Assembly: GCF_001435345.1 (NCBI RefSeq)
Contig: NZ_AZGO01000037.1
Coordinates: 29,810-81,340, forward strand
Origin: Limosilactobacillus pontis DSM 8475
Lineage (GTDB): Bacteria; Bacillota; Bacilli; Lactobacillales; Lactobacillaceae
Length of the DNA stretch: 51,531 nt
Reading direction: 5' to 3'
Position 1 is the stretch's first letter; the number at the start of each line of letters is the position of its first letter. Below the pieces are notes generated by a model. That model saw nothing but the letters and a program-made list of their open reading frames with translations, was not told the DNA's origin and did not search any database. Shown one piece after another: positions 19,168-28,185 of the stretch. The position numbers were made by a program, and so were the translations under genes.

Positions 19168-19833
19168 TCACTCCTCCTCTTCATGTTCGGGCAACTCGTT
19201 GATCGGTCCCTCGTTATAGCCATTTGGCTTCATCTGCAGGAAGCGGGTGCCGAAGTGCCGGGCCAAGTCCCAGTCGTGGGTAATGAACATCACGCTCAGG
19301 TTATCCTGCTGGAAGCGGGTCACCAGGTCGAGCAGTTCGTACTTCATCTCGTTATCTAGACTGGCGGTCGACTCATCGAGAATCAACAGCTGGGGCGACT
19401 GCAGGAGGGCCTGTGCCAGGTAAGCCCGCTGCTTCTCCCCTCCGGATGCCAGGCCGAGGGGGCGGTCCGCAATTGCCGTCAGGTCCGTCATCCGGATCAT
19501 CCGATCAACACGGGCCCGCTCCCGCTTATTCAGCCAGGGAATGATCCCCTTACCGCTGTTCAGAGAGACAAAGTCACGGATCGAGAGCGGGTACTCCTCG
19601 TCAATATTGCGAAACTGGGGAACGTAGCCGATCTTGGTGTTAGCGGGAATATCGATCTCCCCACTGCGCGGTTTGAGTAGCCCCAGCAGGGCCCGCACCA
19701 GGGTGGTCTTGCCAACCCCGTTTTCACCGATCACGACCATGAAGTCCCCCTCGTTGACCGTGAAGCTCAGATCCGTAATGACCTGGTGGTTGCCATAAGC
19801 CACGTTGAGGTCTTCTACTGATATAACTGCCAT
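19168..19833 (-). CDS. Zinc/manganese ABC transporter ATPase
   Basis: 221-residue ATP-binding subunit of the metal importer. Walker A GENGVGKT at residues 36-43, Q-loop at VPQFRNIDEEYP (about 73-84), signature LASGGEKQRA (a variant of LSGGQ, about residues 129-138), Walker B LLILDEST, and H-loop THDWD. The C-terminus is a short acidic PEHEEEE tail whose GAA/GAG codons double as the ribosome binding site of the permease. One base separates it from the upstream binding-protein gene. Confidence 0.94.
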   Translation of the reverse strand: MAVISVEDLNVAYGNHQVITDLSFTVNEGDFMVVIGENGVGKTTLVRALLGLLKPRSGEIDIPANTKIGYVPQFRNIDEEYPLSIRDFVSLNSGKGIIPWLNKRERARVDRMIRMTDLTAIADRPLGLASGGEKQRAYLAQALLQSPQLLILDESTASLDNEMKYELLDLVTRFQQDNLSVMFITHDWDLARHFGTRFLQMKPNGYNEGPINELPEHEEEE

Positions 19834-19834
19834 C

Positions 19835-20749
19835 CTATTCTCCTTCCTGCTGTATCCGCGCCAGTTGCCGATACTGTTTTGTCATCCACTGGACATAGCT
19901 GACGCCGTTAGGCTTGGTCTCAGTCACCTTCAGGACGGGGACCCCGTGTTCATGTGCCAGGTGAACCAGGTTGTCGATTACCCGGTCGCTGGCCTGACTG
20001 TTCTCGACAAAGAAGGCGATCCGGTGGTTAACAATCGCCCGCTGGAGCTCCTGAATATCCTGAGGTGACGGATCGTTACCATCCTCGATAGCCTTTTCAA
20101 AGTGGGGGTCGATCACCTGGTAGCCCAGCGATTCAAGGGCATAATCGGCAACCGGTTCGCTGACCGCCACGGCCCGCTTAGCACCCACATGAGCCTTAAC
20201 CTTAGCGATTTCATGATTGAGCGGTGCCAATGACCGGTGGTACTGCTGGGCACGGCGCCGGTAGTAGGCCCGGTGCTCAGGGTCAATTTTCCCGTAGCGC
20301 TCCGCCAGTGTATTGGCTAGCCGTCCCATCGTCTGTGGATCATACCAGACATGCTCATTGGCCCCGGGACACTTGCCGGCAACCTCCTGACCGACGTCAA
20401 CCACCGCGTCGTGCTGTCCCCCCGCTGACTGGGTCAGCTTGGTCAGCCAGTGGTCATAGCCAAGGCCGTTTTGAATCACCACGTTAGCCTGGGCCATCCT
20501 CTGAGCCTGCTTGGTCCCCGGTTGATAGTCGTGTGGGTCTATCGAGGCGTTGTTGATTAACGCCGTCACCTGACCATACTTCCCGGCCACTTCTTGGGCC
20601 ACCTCACCATAAAAGTCCAGGCTGGTGATCACCCGAATCGGCCGTCTTTCCCGGTGAATGTTTCGCCACGGAACAAGGGACAAACCCAGAATCACCAGCA
20701 GGGCCACAATCAAGCCGCTAACCCCCAGCCAATACTTCTTTCTTCCCAT
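19835..20749 (-). CDS. Metal-binding lipoprotein-like ABC solute-binding protein (ZnuA/TroA family)
   Basis: 304-residue cluster A-I solute-binding protein for Zn2+ or Mn2+. The ligand motifs are DPHDYQPGTKQ (His about 74), NEHVWYDPQTM (His about 137), and a later NDPSPQDIQELQ/ENSQASDR region. Unlike most Gram-positive homologues it lacks a lipobox Cys: the N-terminal hydrophobic stretch (about residues 7-27) is followed by VPWRNIHRERR, so it is probably anchored by an uncleaved membrane segment. No His-rich loop is present, so zinc versus manganese cannot be told from the protein; the Zur-like operator favours zinc. First gene of the operon. Confidence 0.9.
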   Translation of the reverse strand: MGRKKYWLGVSGLIVALLVILGLSLVPWRNIHRERRPIRVITSLDFYGEVAQEVAGKYGQVTALINNASIDPHDYQPGTKQAQRMAQANVVIQNGLGYDHWLTKLTQSAGGQHDAVVDVGQEVAGKCPGANEHVWYDPQTMGRLANTLAERYGKIDPEHRAYYRRRAQQYHRSLAPLNHEIAKVKAHVGAKRAVAVSEPVADYALESLGYQVIDPHFEKAIEDGNDPSPQDIQELQRAIVNHRIAFFVENSQASDRVIDNLVHLAHEHGVPVLKVTETKPNGVSYVQWMTKQYRQLARIQQEGE

Positions 20750-20773
20750 AAAATTTCACCCTTCTCTCAAAGC

Positions 20774-20794
20774 AAATAGTAATCGCTACTATTT
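20774..20794 (-). promoter_or_regulatory. Zur-like operator of the metal ABC operon
   Basis: A 21-bp site, AAATAGTA, 5-bp centre, TACTATTT, is a perfect 8-bp inverted repeat 25 bp before the ATG of the binding-protein gene. It matches the Gram-positive Zur box pattern AAATCGTAATNATTACGATTT at most positions. A -10-like TACTAT lies inside it, so binding would block transcription. Confidence 0.65.
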
Positions 20795-20844
20795 ACAACA
20801 TGAATCATCTTACCGAAAATCGCGCCACAGTGCAAGCCCCAATC

Positions 20845-20882
20845 AAAAAAGGTTGGTGCCTACCGCATGGGGTTCCAACCTT
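20845..20882 (-). terminator. Terminator of ispE
   Basis: AAGGTTGG (20849-20856) pairs with CCAACCTT (20875-20882); the minus strand ends in TTTTTT. Confidence 0.88.
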
Positions 20883-20889
20883 CAATTAT

Positions 20890-21741
20890 CTATAACAGGG
20901 TCACGACATGGACATCCCGGCAGAAACCGCGAATGCTATTTTGGATTCGCCGCGCCCGCGATTCCGTGTGACAGATGGCAAACACCGTCGGCCCGGTCCC
21001 ACTCATCTGGGCCACGTCTGCGCCAAGGCTAACCATCTTATCCTTCAGGCGGCGGATTTCCGGGTGGCTCCGCATCGTCACTGGTTCTAAGACGTTGCCC
21101 ATGTACTTGACGGCGTTCTGCCAGTCCTGATCCTTCAAGCAGGCGATCAGGCGGTCGTTATCCAGGTGATCCAGCTGCTCGTAGTTGATCTGGCGAAGAA
21201 TCTGCGGAGTGGAGACACTGGTCTGCTGCTTTGCGATCACCACCCAGTAGTGGGGATGAGCCGGCAGTAGTTCGATCTGCTCACCATGGCCGGTCACGTG
21301 GGCTAACTGACTATAGACGCAGTAAGGGACGTCCGAGTCGATCGTCAGGGCTACCTTGGCCAACTCTTGCTTGCTGAGGCCGAGCCGCCAAATTCGATTC
21401 AAGGCCCGCAAGACTGCTGCCGCGTCGGATGAACCACCGCCGAGTCCCGCTGCCACGGGAATATTCTTCTTAATTCGAATGGTCACGCCCTCCCGCCGGT
21501 GAAAGCGGCTCCGCAGGATGTGGGCCGCCTGATAGGCCAGGTTGCGCTGGTCATTGGGTAGAAAGCCACTATCAGTGTAAACCTTGATCGCCGCGGGCCG
21601 AGGATGCGTCTCCACGGTGACGTAATCGGCCAGGTCTGCTGAGGTCATCACCATATCCCAGCGCGGTGACCCATCGAAATACCGCATCGGGGTATCCAGG
21701 CTCAGGTTAAGTTTTGCCGGGGCCTTCTCTGTAACAAGCAT
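20890..21741 (-). CDS. ispE: 4-diphosphocytidyl-2-C-methyl-D-erythritol kinase
   Basis: GHMP kinase of 283 residues, the IspE step of the MEP isoprenoid route. The N-terminal EKAPAKLNLSLD matches IspE, and the ATP loop PVAAGLGGGSSDAAAVL lies at about residues 92-108; SGTGPTVFAIC is near the C-terminus. The ATG at 21741 is chosen because GGAAGGAG is spaced for it and abuts the longer GTG start. The window also carries mvaA of the mevalonate route; many lactobacilli keep ispE although they use mevalonate, so its real role in such species is uncertain. Confidence 0.92.
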   Translation of the reverse strand: MLVTEKAPAKLNLSLDTPMRYFDGSPRWDMVMTSADLADYVTVETHPRPAAIKVYTDSGFLPNDQRNLAYQAAHILRSRFHRREGVTIRIKKNIPVAAGLGGGSSDAAAVLRALNRIWRLGLSKQELAKVALTIDSDVPYCVYSQLAHVTGHGEQIELLPAHPHYWVVIAKQQTSVSTPQILRQINYEQLDHLDNDRLIACLKDQDWQNAVKYMGNVLEPVTMRSHPEIRRLKDKMVSLGADVAQMSGTGPTVFAICHTESRARRIQNSIRGFCRDVHVVTLL

Positions 21742-21834
21742 CGTGAACAGCACTCCTTCCCGTAAAAGATTTTATTTTGATTATACTAATGGTGCCGCGG
21801 TGCTGACAAGTACTACGGGCCCCGACGGCTAACA

Positions 21835-21869
21835 AAAAATCCGTACCAAAAAGCGCGTTTGGTACGGAC
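21835..21869 (-). terminator. Terminator of veg
   Basis: The minus strand TCCGTACCAAA pairs with TTTGGTACGGA, followed by TTTTTTG. Lies 6 bp after the veg stop. Confidence 0.88.
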
Positions 21870-21874
21870 TAATC

Positions 21875-22108
21875 TTATTCAAAAGCAAGCGAAACGTTGT
21901 GTGTTAATAAATCGGTGTACGTGTATGAGACCCGTTGCAGGTCGTCCTCACTACTATTCAGGTGAACGATAAAAATTGCTGGGTAGGTTTTAGCGAGTGT
22001 CCCGTGAAGGGTGTTCACCCGCTTACGACCAGCCTGAACCTTTACAATTACCTTCTGGCCAATTCGGGCATTCAGCAATTCTTTGATTTCAGCAATACTG
22101 TTTGGCAT
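21875..22108 (-). CDS. veg: Veg family protein
   Basis: 77-residue small protein of the Veg family (IAEIKELLNARIGQKVIVKV, then AGRKRVNTLHGTLAKTYPAI, VSYTYTDLLTHNVSLAF). Bacillus Veg influences biofilm formation through SinR; the molecular action in lactobacilli is unknown. Predicted small beta-barrel. Located between rsmA and ispE, the typical Firmicutes order (rnmV-rsmA-veg-ispE). The ATG at 22108 follows GAGGTGAAAG. Confidence 0.93.
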   Translation of the reverse strand: MPNSIAEIKELLNARIGQKVIVKVQAGRKRVNTLHGTLAKTYPAIFIVHLNSSEDDLQRVSYTYTDLLTHNVSLAFE

Positions 22109-22201
22109 CGACTTTCACCTCACTGTATTGAACATTATACCGGATTCATGTGTAAAATTCAATATTTTATCATACAGTGGCTAGTGGGTCAAGGTCGGAT
22201 C

Positions 22202-23095
22202 TCACAAAAGCTTCGCCGCATGGAGGGCGTTGGCCAGCTCAATGAACTGGGCAAACGATAGCCGTTCGGGCCGAAGCTGGGGTGAAATCTGTAGGTCATC
22301 CAGGATTGCAGCTAGCCGGTCCTTAGTCGTTTTATCTTTGCCAACGACACCCTGGAGGTTGTTCCAGAGGCTCTTGCGCCGGTGAGCGAAACACCCCCGG
22401 ATGAAGCCAAAGAGTTTCTGTTTATCAAACGGCTGGACGGCCAGGGGCTGTTGACGCGGGGTCAAAACGACGATGGCCGAGTCAACGTTGGGAGACGGCA
22501 CAAAGACTTTCCGGGAGACTTCAAAGGCAATCTTGGCATCCATCTGGTACTCGATTGCTAAGGTCAGCGCCCCATATTGCTTGGTCCCCGGCTTAGCAGT
22601 CAGTCGCTGGGCAACCTCCTTCTGCATCATGACGCAGATAGCTGCCCAATTGACCGGACTGGCTAACAGGTTCATCAGGATCGGGCTGGTGATGTAATAT
22701 GGCAGGTTGGCCACCACCTTCACCGGCCTGGTCGGGTCACTGAACTGCTGCTGAATCAGCTCCGGCAGGTTAGCCGCTAGGACGTCCTGGTTGAGAACGG
22801 TCACGTTATCGTAGGGCGCCAGAACCTCTCCCAGCACCGGAATCAAGTCAGCGTCAATCTCTAAGGCCAGGACCTCCCCGGCCGCCTGGGCCAGCTGCTC
22901 CGTCAGGGCCCCGATCCCTGGACCAATCTCGATCACGTTGTCATTCTTGGTGATGTCTGCAGCGGCGACGATATTGTTTAAGACGTTCAGGTCCGTCAAG
23001 AAGTTTTGCCCAAAGCTCTTCTTGGTCCGGATCCCGTACTTCTCCATGATCGCCCTGGTCCGGGTACGACTACCGATTTCTGGTGACTGACTCAT
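22202..23095 (-). CDS. rsmA: 16S rRNA dimethyladenosine transferase
   Basis: KsgA/RsmA, 297 residues, dimethylates A1518 and A1519 of 16S rRNA late in 30S assembly. [19 protein letters not shown] (about 28-46) and the SAM loop [12 protein letters not shown] (about 55-66) are followed by the catalytic NLPYYI (about 130-135). Its ATG overlaps the rnmV stop (ATGA), so it is translationally coupled. Fourth gene of the metG-tatD-rnmV-rsmA block. Confidence 0.96.
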   Translation of the reverse strand: MSQSPEIGSRTRTRAIMEKYGIRTKKSFGQNFLTDLNVLNNIVAAADITKNDNVIEIGPGIGALTEQLAQAAGEVLALEIDADLIPVLGEVLAPYDNVTVLNQDVLAANLPELIQQQFSDPTRPVKVVANLPYYITSPILMNLLASPVNWAAICVMMQKEVAQRLTAKPGTKQYGALTLAIEYQMDAKIAFEVSRKVFVPSPNVDSAIVVLTPRQQPLAVQPFDKQKLFGFIRGCFAHRRKSLWNNLQGVVGKDKTTKDRLAAILDDLQISPQLRPERLSFAQFIELANALHAAKLL

Positions 23096-23658
23096 CCATT
23101 CTCCTCCTGCCTAATCTTTGTCATGGCCTGCGTAAATTGGGCAGGCGTGATCTGAAACATATTCAACCGGTGAACTAGCTGTTTTCCGTTACCGTAGCCA
23201 ATTCCGAGGATGGCCCCCAGACGTTCCCGCCGGTGCCGGGCGTGGGAATTTCCCGTCAGGCCCGCCGCCTGCAGGTCACGAATCGTGAAGGGGTCCTCCG
23301 GTGGTTCACTCGTCTGAGTATAGAGGTGGGCCAGGGCGGCCTTGATAGTAGCCGGGGTGGCGTGCTCCACCCCCAGACTGCCGTGAGCCTCGTCTGGCAC
23401 CCCCTGGTCACGGCGGATAAAGGCGTGCTTGACCCCCGGCACGGCGGCACTAATCATCTTGCGCAGCCGTTCTCCATTGAAGTCCGGATCGGTGAAGACG
23501 ATCAGCCCCCGGCTAGCCTGGAGCTTCCTCAGCCGGGCCAAGTCAGCGTTTGATAGAGCCGACCCGTTGGTCTCGTAGGTGTCGGCATCAACGGCCTTAT
23601 GAATCTGCTTAGTGTCATCCTTGCCTTCAACAACAATAACTTCTTTAATCTTGCTCAT
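23092..23658 (-). CDS. rnmV: Ribonuclease M5
   Basis: Toprim endonuclease of 188 residues that matures 5S rRNA. The Toprim motifs are [17 protein letters not shown] at the N-terminus (Glu near residue 10) and [16 protein letters not shown] (DxD near 60). The start is the ATG at 23658 (MSKIKEV): it overlaps the tatD 3' end by 14 bp, with GGAG six bases upstream; the longer upstream frame is an overlap artefact. It fits the family length of about 185 residues. Confidence 0.95.
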   Translation of the reverse strand: MSKIKEVIVVEGKDDTKQIHKAVDADTYETNGSALSNADLARLRKLQASRGLIVFTDPDFNGERLRKMISAAVPGVKHAFIRRDQGVPDEAHGSLGVEHATPATIKAALAHLYTQTSEPPEDPFTIRDLQAAGLTGNSHARHRRERLGAILGIGYGNGKQLVHRLNMFQITPAQFTQAMTKIRQEENG

Positions 23659-24460
23659 CTTGAACTCCATCCTTGAGAAATAACCGGGCGGCGTTGTGGT
23701 AAGTGTGGTAGGCCACCCGTTCCGCATCGACACCCTTCAACGCGGCGATCGCGTCGACCACAAACTTGGTGAAGGCTGGCTCATTCTGCTTCCCCCGATA
23801 TGGTTTGGGGGTCAGGTAAGGAGCGTCGGTCTCCACCATCATCCGATCCAGTGGTGTTGCCAGGGCGGCGACGTGGACGTCAGTGGCGTTCTTGAAGCTG
23901 ACCACCCCGCTGAAGGAGATCGCCATCCCCAACTCCATGAACTTATTCGCCCAGTCTGGACTGCCGTTGAAGCTGTGCATGACCCCGCCGAACTCGGCAA
24001 GGTGGGCATTCTTCAGGATCGCGTAGGTGTCTGCTAGGGCATCCCGACAGTGAATTGAGACGGGGAGACCTAGGTCGCGGGCCCACTGGAGCTGCCGTTC
24101 AAACAAGGCCCACTGTTGGTCATGGGGCGAATGCTGGTCATTGTAGTAGTCCAGGCCAATCTCGCCGACCCCCACCACCGTTGGATCACCCAACTGTGTC
24201 TTTAGGTGGTCCTCCTCGGCGGCGTTGAAGGTCGCCAGGTCCTCCGGGTGCCAGCCAACGATTGGGTGAAGGTTGGGGTAACGGTGTCCCAGATCAATTG
24301 CCCGGTCGTTTAACTGCCGGTTAGAACCAACAATGTTCATCGTTGTGACGCCGTAATGGTCGGCCCGGGCGATGAAGGCAGCCACATCATCATAGAAGGG
24401 GCCGTCGTTCAGGTGGGTGTGGGAGTCATAGACCTGACGCCAGCTTGCATGCTTACTCAT
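23645..24460 (-). CDS. tatD: TatD family metal-dependent hydrolase
   Basis: 271-residue TIM-barrel DNase/hydrolase with a two-metal site. Metal ligands are in the starting DSHTHLND (HxH), EIGLDYYNDQHSP, PVSIHCRDA, and METDAPYLTP near residue 205. Acts as a deoxyribonuclease in better-studied homologues. The frame overlaps rnmV at its end and starts 8 bp after the metG stop region, so the genes are co-transcribed. Confidence 0.94.
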   Translation of the reverse strand: MSKHASWRQVYDSHTHLNDGPFYDDVAAFIARADHYGVTTMNIVGSNRQLNDRAIDLGHRYPNLHPIVGWHPEDLATFNAAEEDHLKTQLGDPTVVGVGEIGLDYYNDQHSPHDQQWALFERQLQWARDLGLPVSIHCRDALADTYAILKNAHLAEFGGVMHSFNGSPDWANKFMELGMAISFSGVVSFKNATDVHVAALATPLDRMMVETDAPYLTPKPYRGKQNEPAFTKFVVDAIAALKGVDAERVAYHTYHNAARLFLKDGVQDEQD

Positions 24461-24468
24461 TGATTACC

Positions 24469-26514
<2,046 letters not shown>

Positions 26515-26576
26515 CTAATGAATTTCTAAGATTAGTTTTACATTTTAGTATAGCATATTAGCCGCTCGTCGCCAGG

Positions 26577-27425
26577 CTAAAAGAGGTCAATCTGCTCGGG
26601 GGAACGCGGGGCCAGGTCGGTGAAGTGGACACCGAGTAGCCGTTGCAGCTGCAGGGCATTGGGCGCCGCGTCCTTGCCCGAGTTATTGTTAAAGATGACG
26701 CAGAGTTCGGCCGGCTGCGGGGCCAGCCCCCTGATCTGGTCACGAAAGGCCGCTAGCTCGTCGGCAGAGTACTTATACAGAGTGCGGGTCTTGCGCCAGC
26801 TCTTCCCCTGGTTGGTCCAACCCGCCGTGTTCTGACCGTGTAGGCGCATCATCACCAGGTCTAGATTGGTTGTCGCTAGGACAAAGGGCACCGAGGCAAC
26901 AATCCCGTGCGGCTCATCGGCGGCCACCAGGGTGAAGTGGAGCTCCCGGCAGAAGGACAAGAACGATTTCAGTGTCCCCGGCCGGTACCAGGTTTGGTTA
27001 CGCAGCTCGATGGCTACCGGCAACTTCCCCATCCAGAGGCGGACCAGACGGAGGTACTCGATGTCTTCGGGCGAGGCGTCAAAGTACGGTGGAAACTGGA
27101 AGAGAACCGTCTTCAACTGACCGGTCGCTACCAAGGGTGCCACGATCTGCTTATAACGGTGGAAGACCTGCTCGAGTTCCCCCTTCTCCTGGCCACGTTC
27201 GTGAAGGGTCATCCCCCGATGAGCCTTCACAATAAACTGGAACGACTCCGGAACCTGGGCCAGCCATTTCTGAATGGTGGCTATCTGCGGCAGCGCGTAA
27301 AAAAAGGTGTCCACTTCTACCGTGGGCAGGTGCTGGGCATATTCATTTAGGGTAACCGGACGCTCTTTATCGTTAATCAGGGCCGGGTGCTCGGTCCAGG
27401 TCGTCAAGCCGATGGTTATTTTCAT
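26577..27425 (-). CDS. DUF72 family protein (YecE-like)
   Basis: 282-residue TIM-barrel-like protein of the DUF72 family (TIGLTTWTEHPAL at the start, VDTFFYALPQIATIQKWLAQ, FQFIVKAHRGMT, VAIELRNQTWY, LCVIFNNNSGKDA). The biochemical function is unknown. The ATG at 27425 is preferred because GGAGGG is six bases upstream; the alternative ATG six bases earlier touches that site. Stands alone upstream of metG in the same direction, with 77 bp between. Confidence 0.88.
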   Translation of the reverse strand: MKITIGLTTWTEHPALINDKERPVTLNEYAQHLPTVEVDTFFYALPQIATIQKWLAQVPESFQFIVKAHRGMTLHERGQEKGELEQVFHRYKQIVAPLVATGQLKTVLFQFPPYFDASPEDIEYLRLVRLWMGKLPVAIELRNQTWYRPGTLKSFLSFCRELHFTLVAADEPHGIVASVPFVLATTNLDLVMMRLHGQNTAGWTNQGKSWRKTRTLYKYSADELAAFRDQIRGLAPQPAELCVIFNNNSGKDAAPNALQLQRLLGVHFTDLAPRSPEQIDLF

Positions 27426-27730
27426 CGTCATCCCTCCATCTTCGTTTCTATCCTAAGGGCCGCGTGATGACATTGCAATCAAAAAGCCACGCCGGCCGGT
27501 TTGCTTAGCGAATTCTTATTCACGGTAAAATAAATTTATATGCAGTCTTTGGAGGGTGACTCAGGGCCCAGGTGGTGGGTTTTATGCAACCGTCTCCAGT
27601 TTCCCACGCAAATTATACAAAATTTGGTTGAACAACGATGAGAGACTTTCTCAGACTGGCATTTTTGACTGTAAATGTCTTAGAAAACATGATATTTTAC
27701 AGTTGAATAACAAAGAAAGGAGCGATCACA
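27426..27730. other. Intergenic region and long leader before a 39-codon gene
   Basis: About 300 bp between the divergent DUF72 gene and the small gene at 27731. It is AT-rich in parts and contains short inverted repeats: TGGAG near 27549 with CTCCA near 27594, and GTGGG near 27573 with CCCAC near 27602. I could not match it to a known riboswitch. A possible extended -10 (TGATATTTT, about 27688-27697) lies close to the small gene. Functional content is unresolved. Confidence 0.4.
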
Positions 27731-27850
27731 ATGCTACTAAACACCAATGCAATTCGTAACGTAACACGTCACTTTAAGAAGGATGGCCACCCAAAGGGCT
27801 CAGTGGCATTGCCATTCAAGGTGGATGGTAAGGTCGTCTTCTTCGAATAA
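27731..27850 (+). CDS. Small basic protein of unknown function (39 residues)
   Basis: A 39-codon frame with an excellent AAAGGAG ribosome binding site and its own terminator directly after it. The peptide begins MLLNTNAIRNVTRHF, has a basic HFKKDGHPKG middle and ends in the hydrophobic LPFKVDGKVVFFE. There is no signal peptide or membrane segment. I do not recognise it. Good initiation signals, a clean stop and a monocistronic terminator support a real gene, and it may be conserved among lactobacilli; no similarity search was possible. Confidence 0.6.
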   Translation: MLLNTNAIRNVTRHFKKDGHPKGSVALPFKVDGKVVFFE

Positions 27851-27862
27851 TTTAACGCCCCC

Positions 27863-27888
27863 AGCTCCGCAATTCGCGGGGCTTTTTA
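27863..27888 (+). terminator. Terminator of the small gene
   Basis: AGCTCCGC, loop AATTC, GCGGGGCT (one G-U pair), then TTTTTAAT. Starts 13 bp after the small-gene stop. Confidence 0.85.
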
Positions 27889-27919
27889 ATTTAGCTAACC
27901 AAAAATTAGTGAAAATAGG

Positions 27920-27949
27920 TTGACAGGCGTCAATCTATTAGTTTAGAAT
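27920..27949 (+). promoter_or_regulatory. Promoter of the cysteine-leader operon
   Basis: Consensus -35 TTGACA (27920-27925), 18-bp spacer and -10 TAGAAT (27944-27949). The -35 is part of the inverted repeat TTGAC-AGGC-GTCAA (27920-27933), a possible operator. Confidence 0.75.
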
Positions 27950-27980
27950 ACGAGCAACAAGTTTGAAAGGAGCTGAGCCC

Positions 27981-28073
27981 ATGTCACTGACCACCATTAT
28001 GTCTGCTATTTGTTGTCAACCTTCAAGTACATTCGGACAAACTGACATGAGTTCAGCTGGCCGTCTTCTTTGA
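27981..28073 (+). CDS. Leader peptide with tandem Cys codons (30 residues)
   Basis: A 30-codon frame with AAAGGAG eight bases before its ATG. Codons 11 and 12 are TGT TGT (28011-28016), in the context MSAICCQPSSTFGQ. The second Cys codon overlaps the 5' arm of an intrinsic terminator that starts at 28015, and the stop TGA (28071-28073) lies in its 3' arm. A ribosome waiting for Cys-tRNA would cover the 5' arm and prevent terminator formation. This is the geometry of a cysteine attenuator, although the peptide has not been shown here to be translated. Confidence 0.65.
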   Translation: MSLTTIMSAICCQPSSTFGQTDMSSAGRLL

Positions 28074-28086
28074 GGTTGACTTTTTT
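28015..28086 (+). terminator. Attenuator terminator 1 overlapping the leader ORF
   Basis: GTCAACCT (28015-28022) pairs with AGGTTGAC (28073-28080), extended by CAA/TTG after a one-base bulge, and is followed by TTTTTTAT. The long loop holds a smaller CTGA/TCAG hairpin. The stem includes the Cys-codon region and the leader stop codon. Confidence 0.75.
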
Positions 28087-28120
28087 ATATTCCTCATCGA
28101 GGATCCCGCATAAAATAGGT

Positions 28121-28160
28121 AAACGCCACCGATCATGTCACGTGATCGGTGGCGTTTTTG
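28121..28160 (+). terminator. Strong terminator 2 immediately before the methyltransferase gene
   Basis: A perfect 15-bp stem, 28121-28135 with 28143-28157 (core CGCCACCGATCA), 7-base loop and a TTTTT tract. Only 26 bp separate it from the next ATG, too little for a promoter, so the operon must be read through it. The loop side TCATGTCA (28133-28140) is complementary to TGACATGA in the leader (28043-28050). Confidence 0.85.
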
Positions 28161-28185
28161 TATTCAAAAGAAAGAGTGATTATTT

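Noticed and set aside
27556-27759. 67-codon plus-strand frame overlapping the 39-codon gene
   Set aside because: No ribosome binding site, atypical composition, and it crosses the start of a frame that has strong initiation signals.
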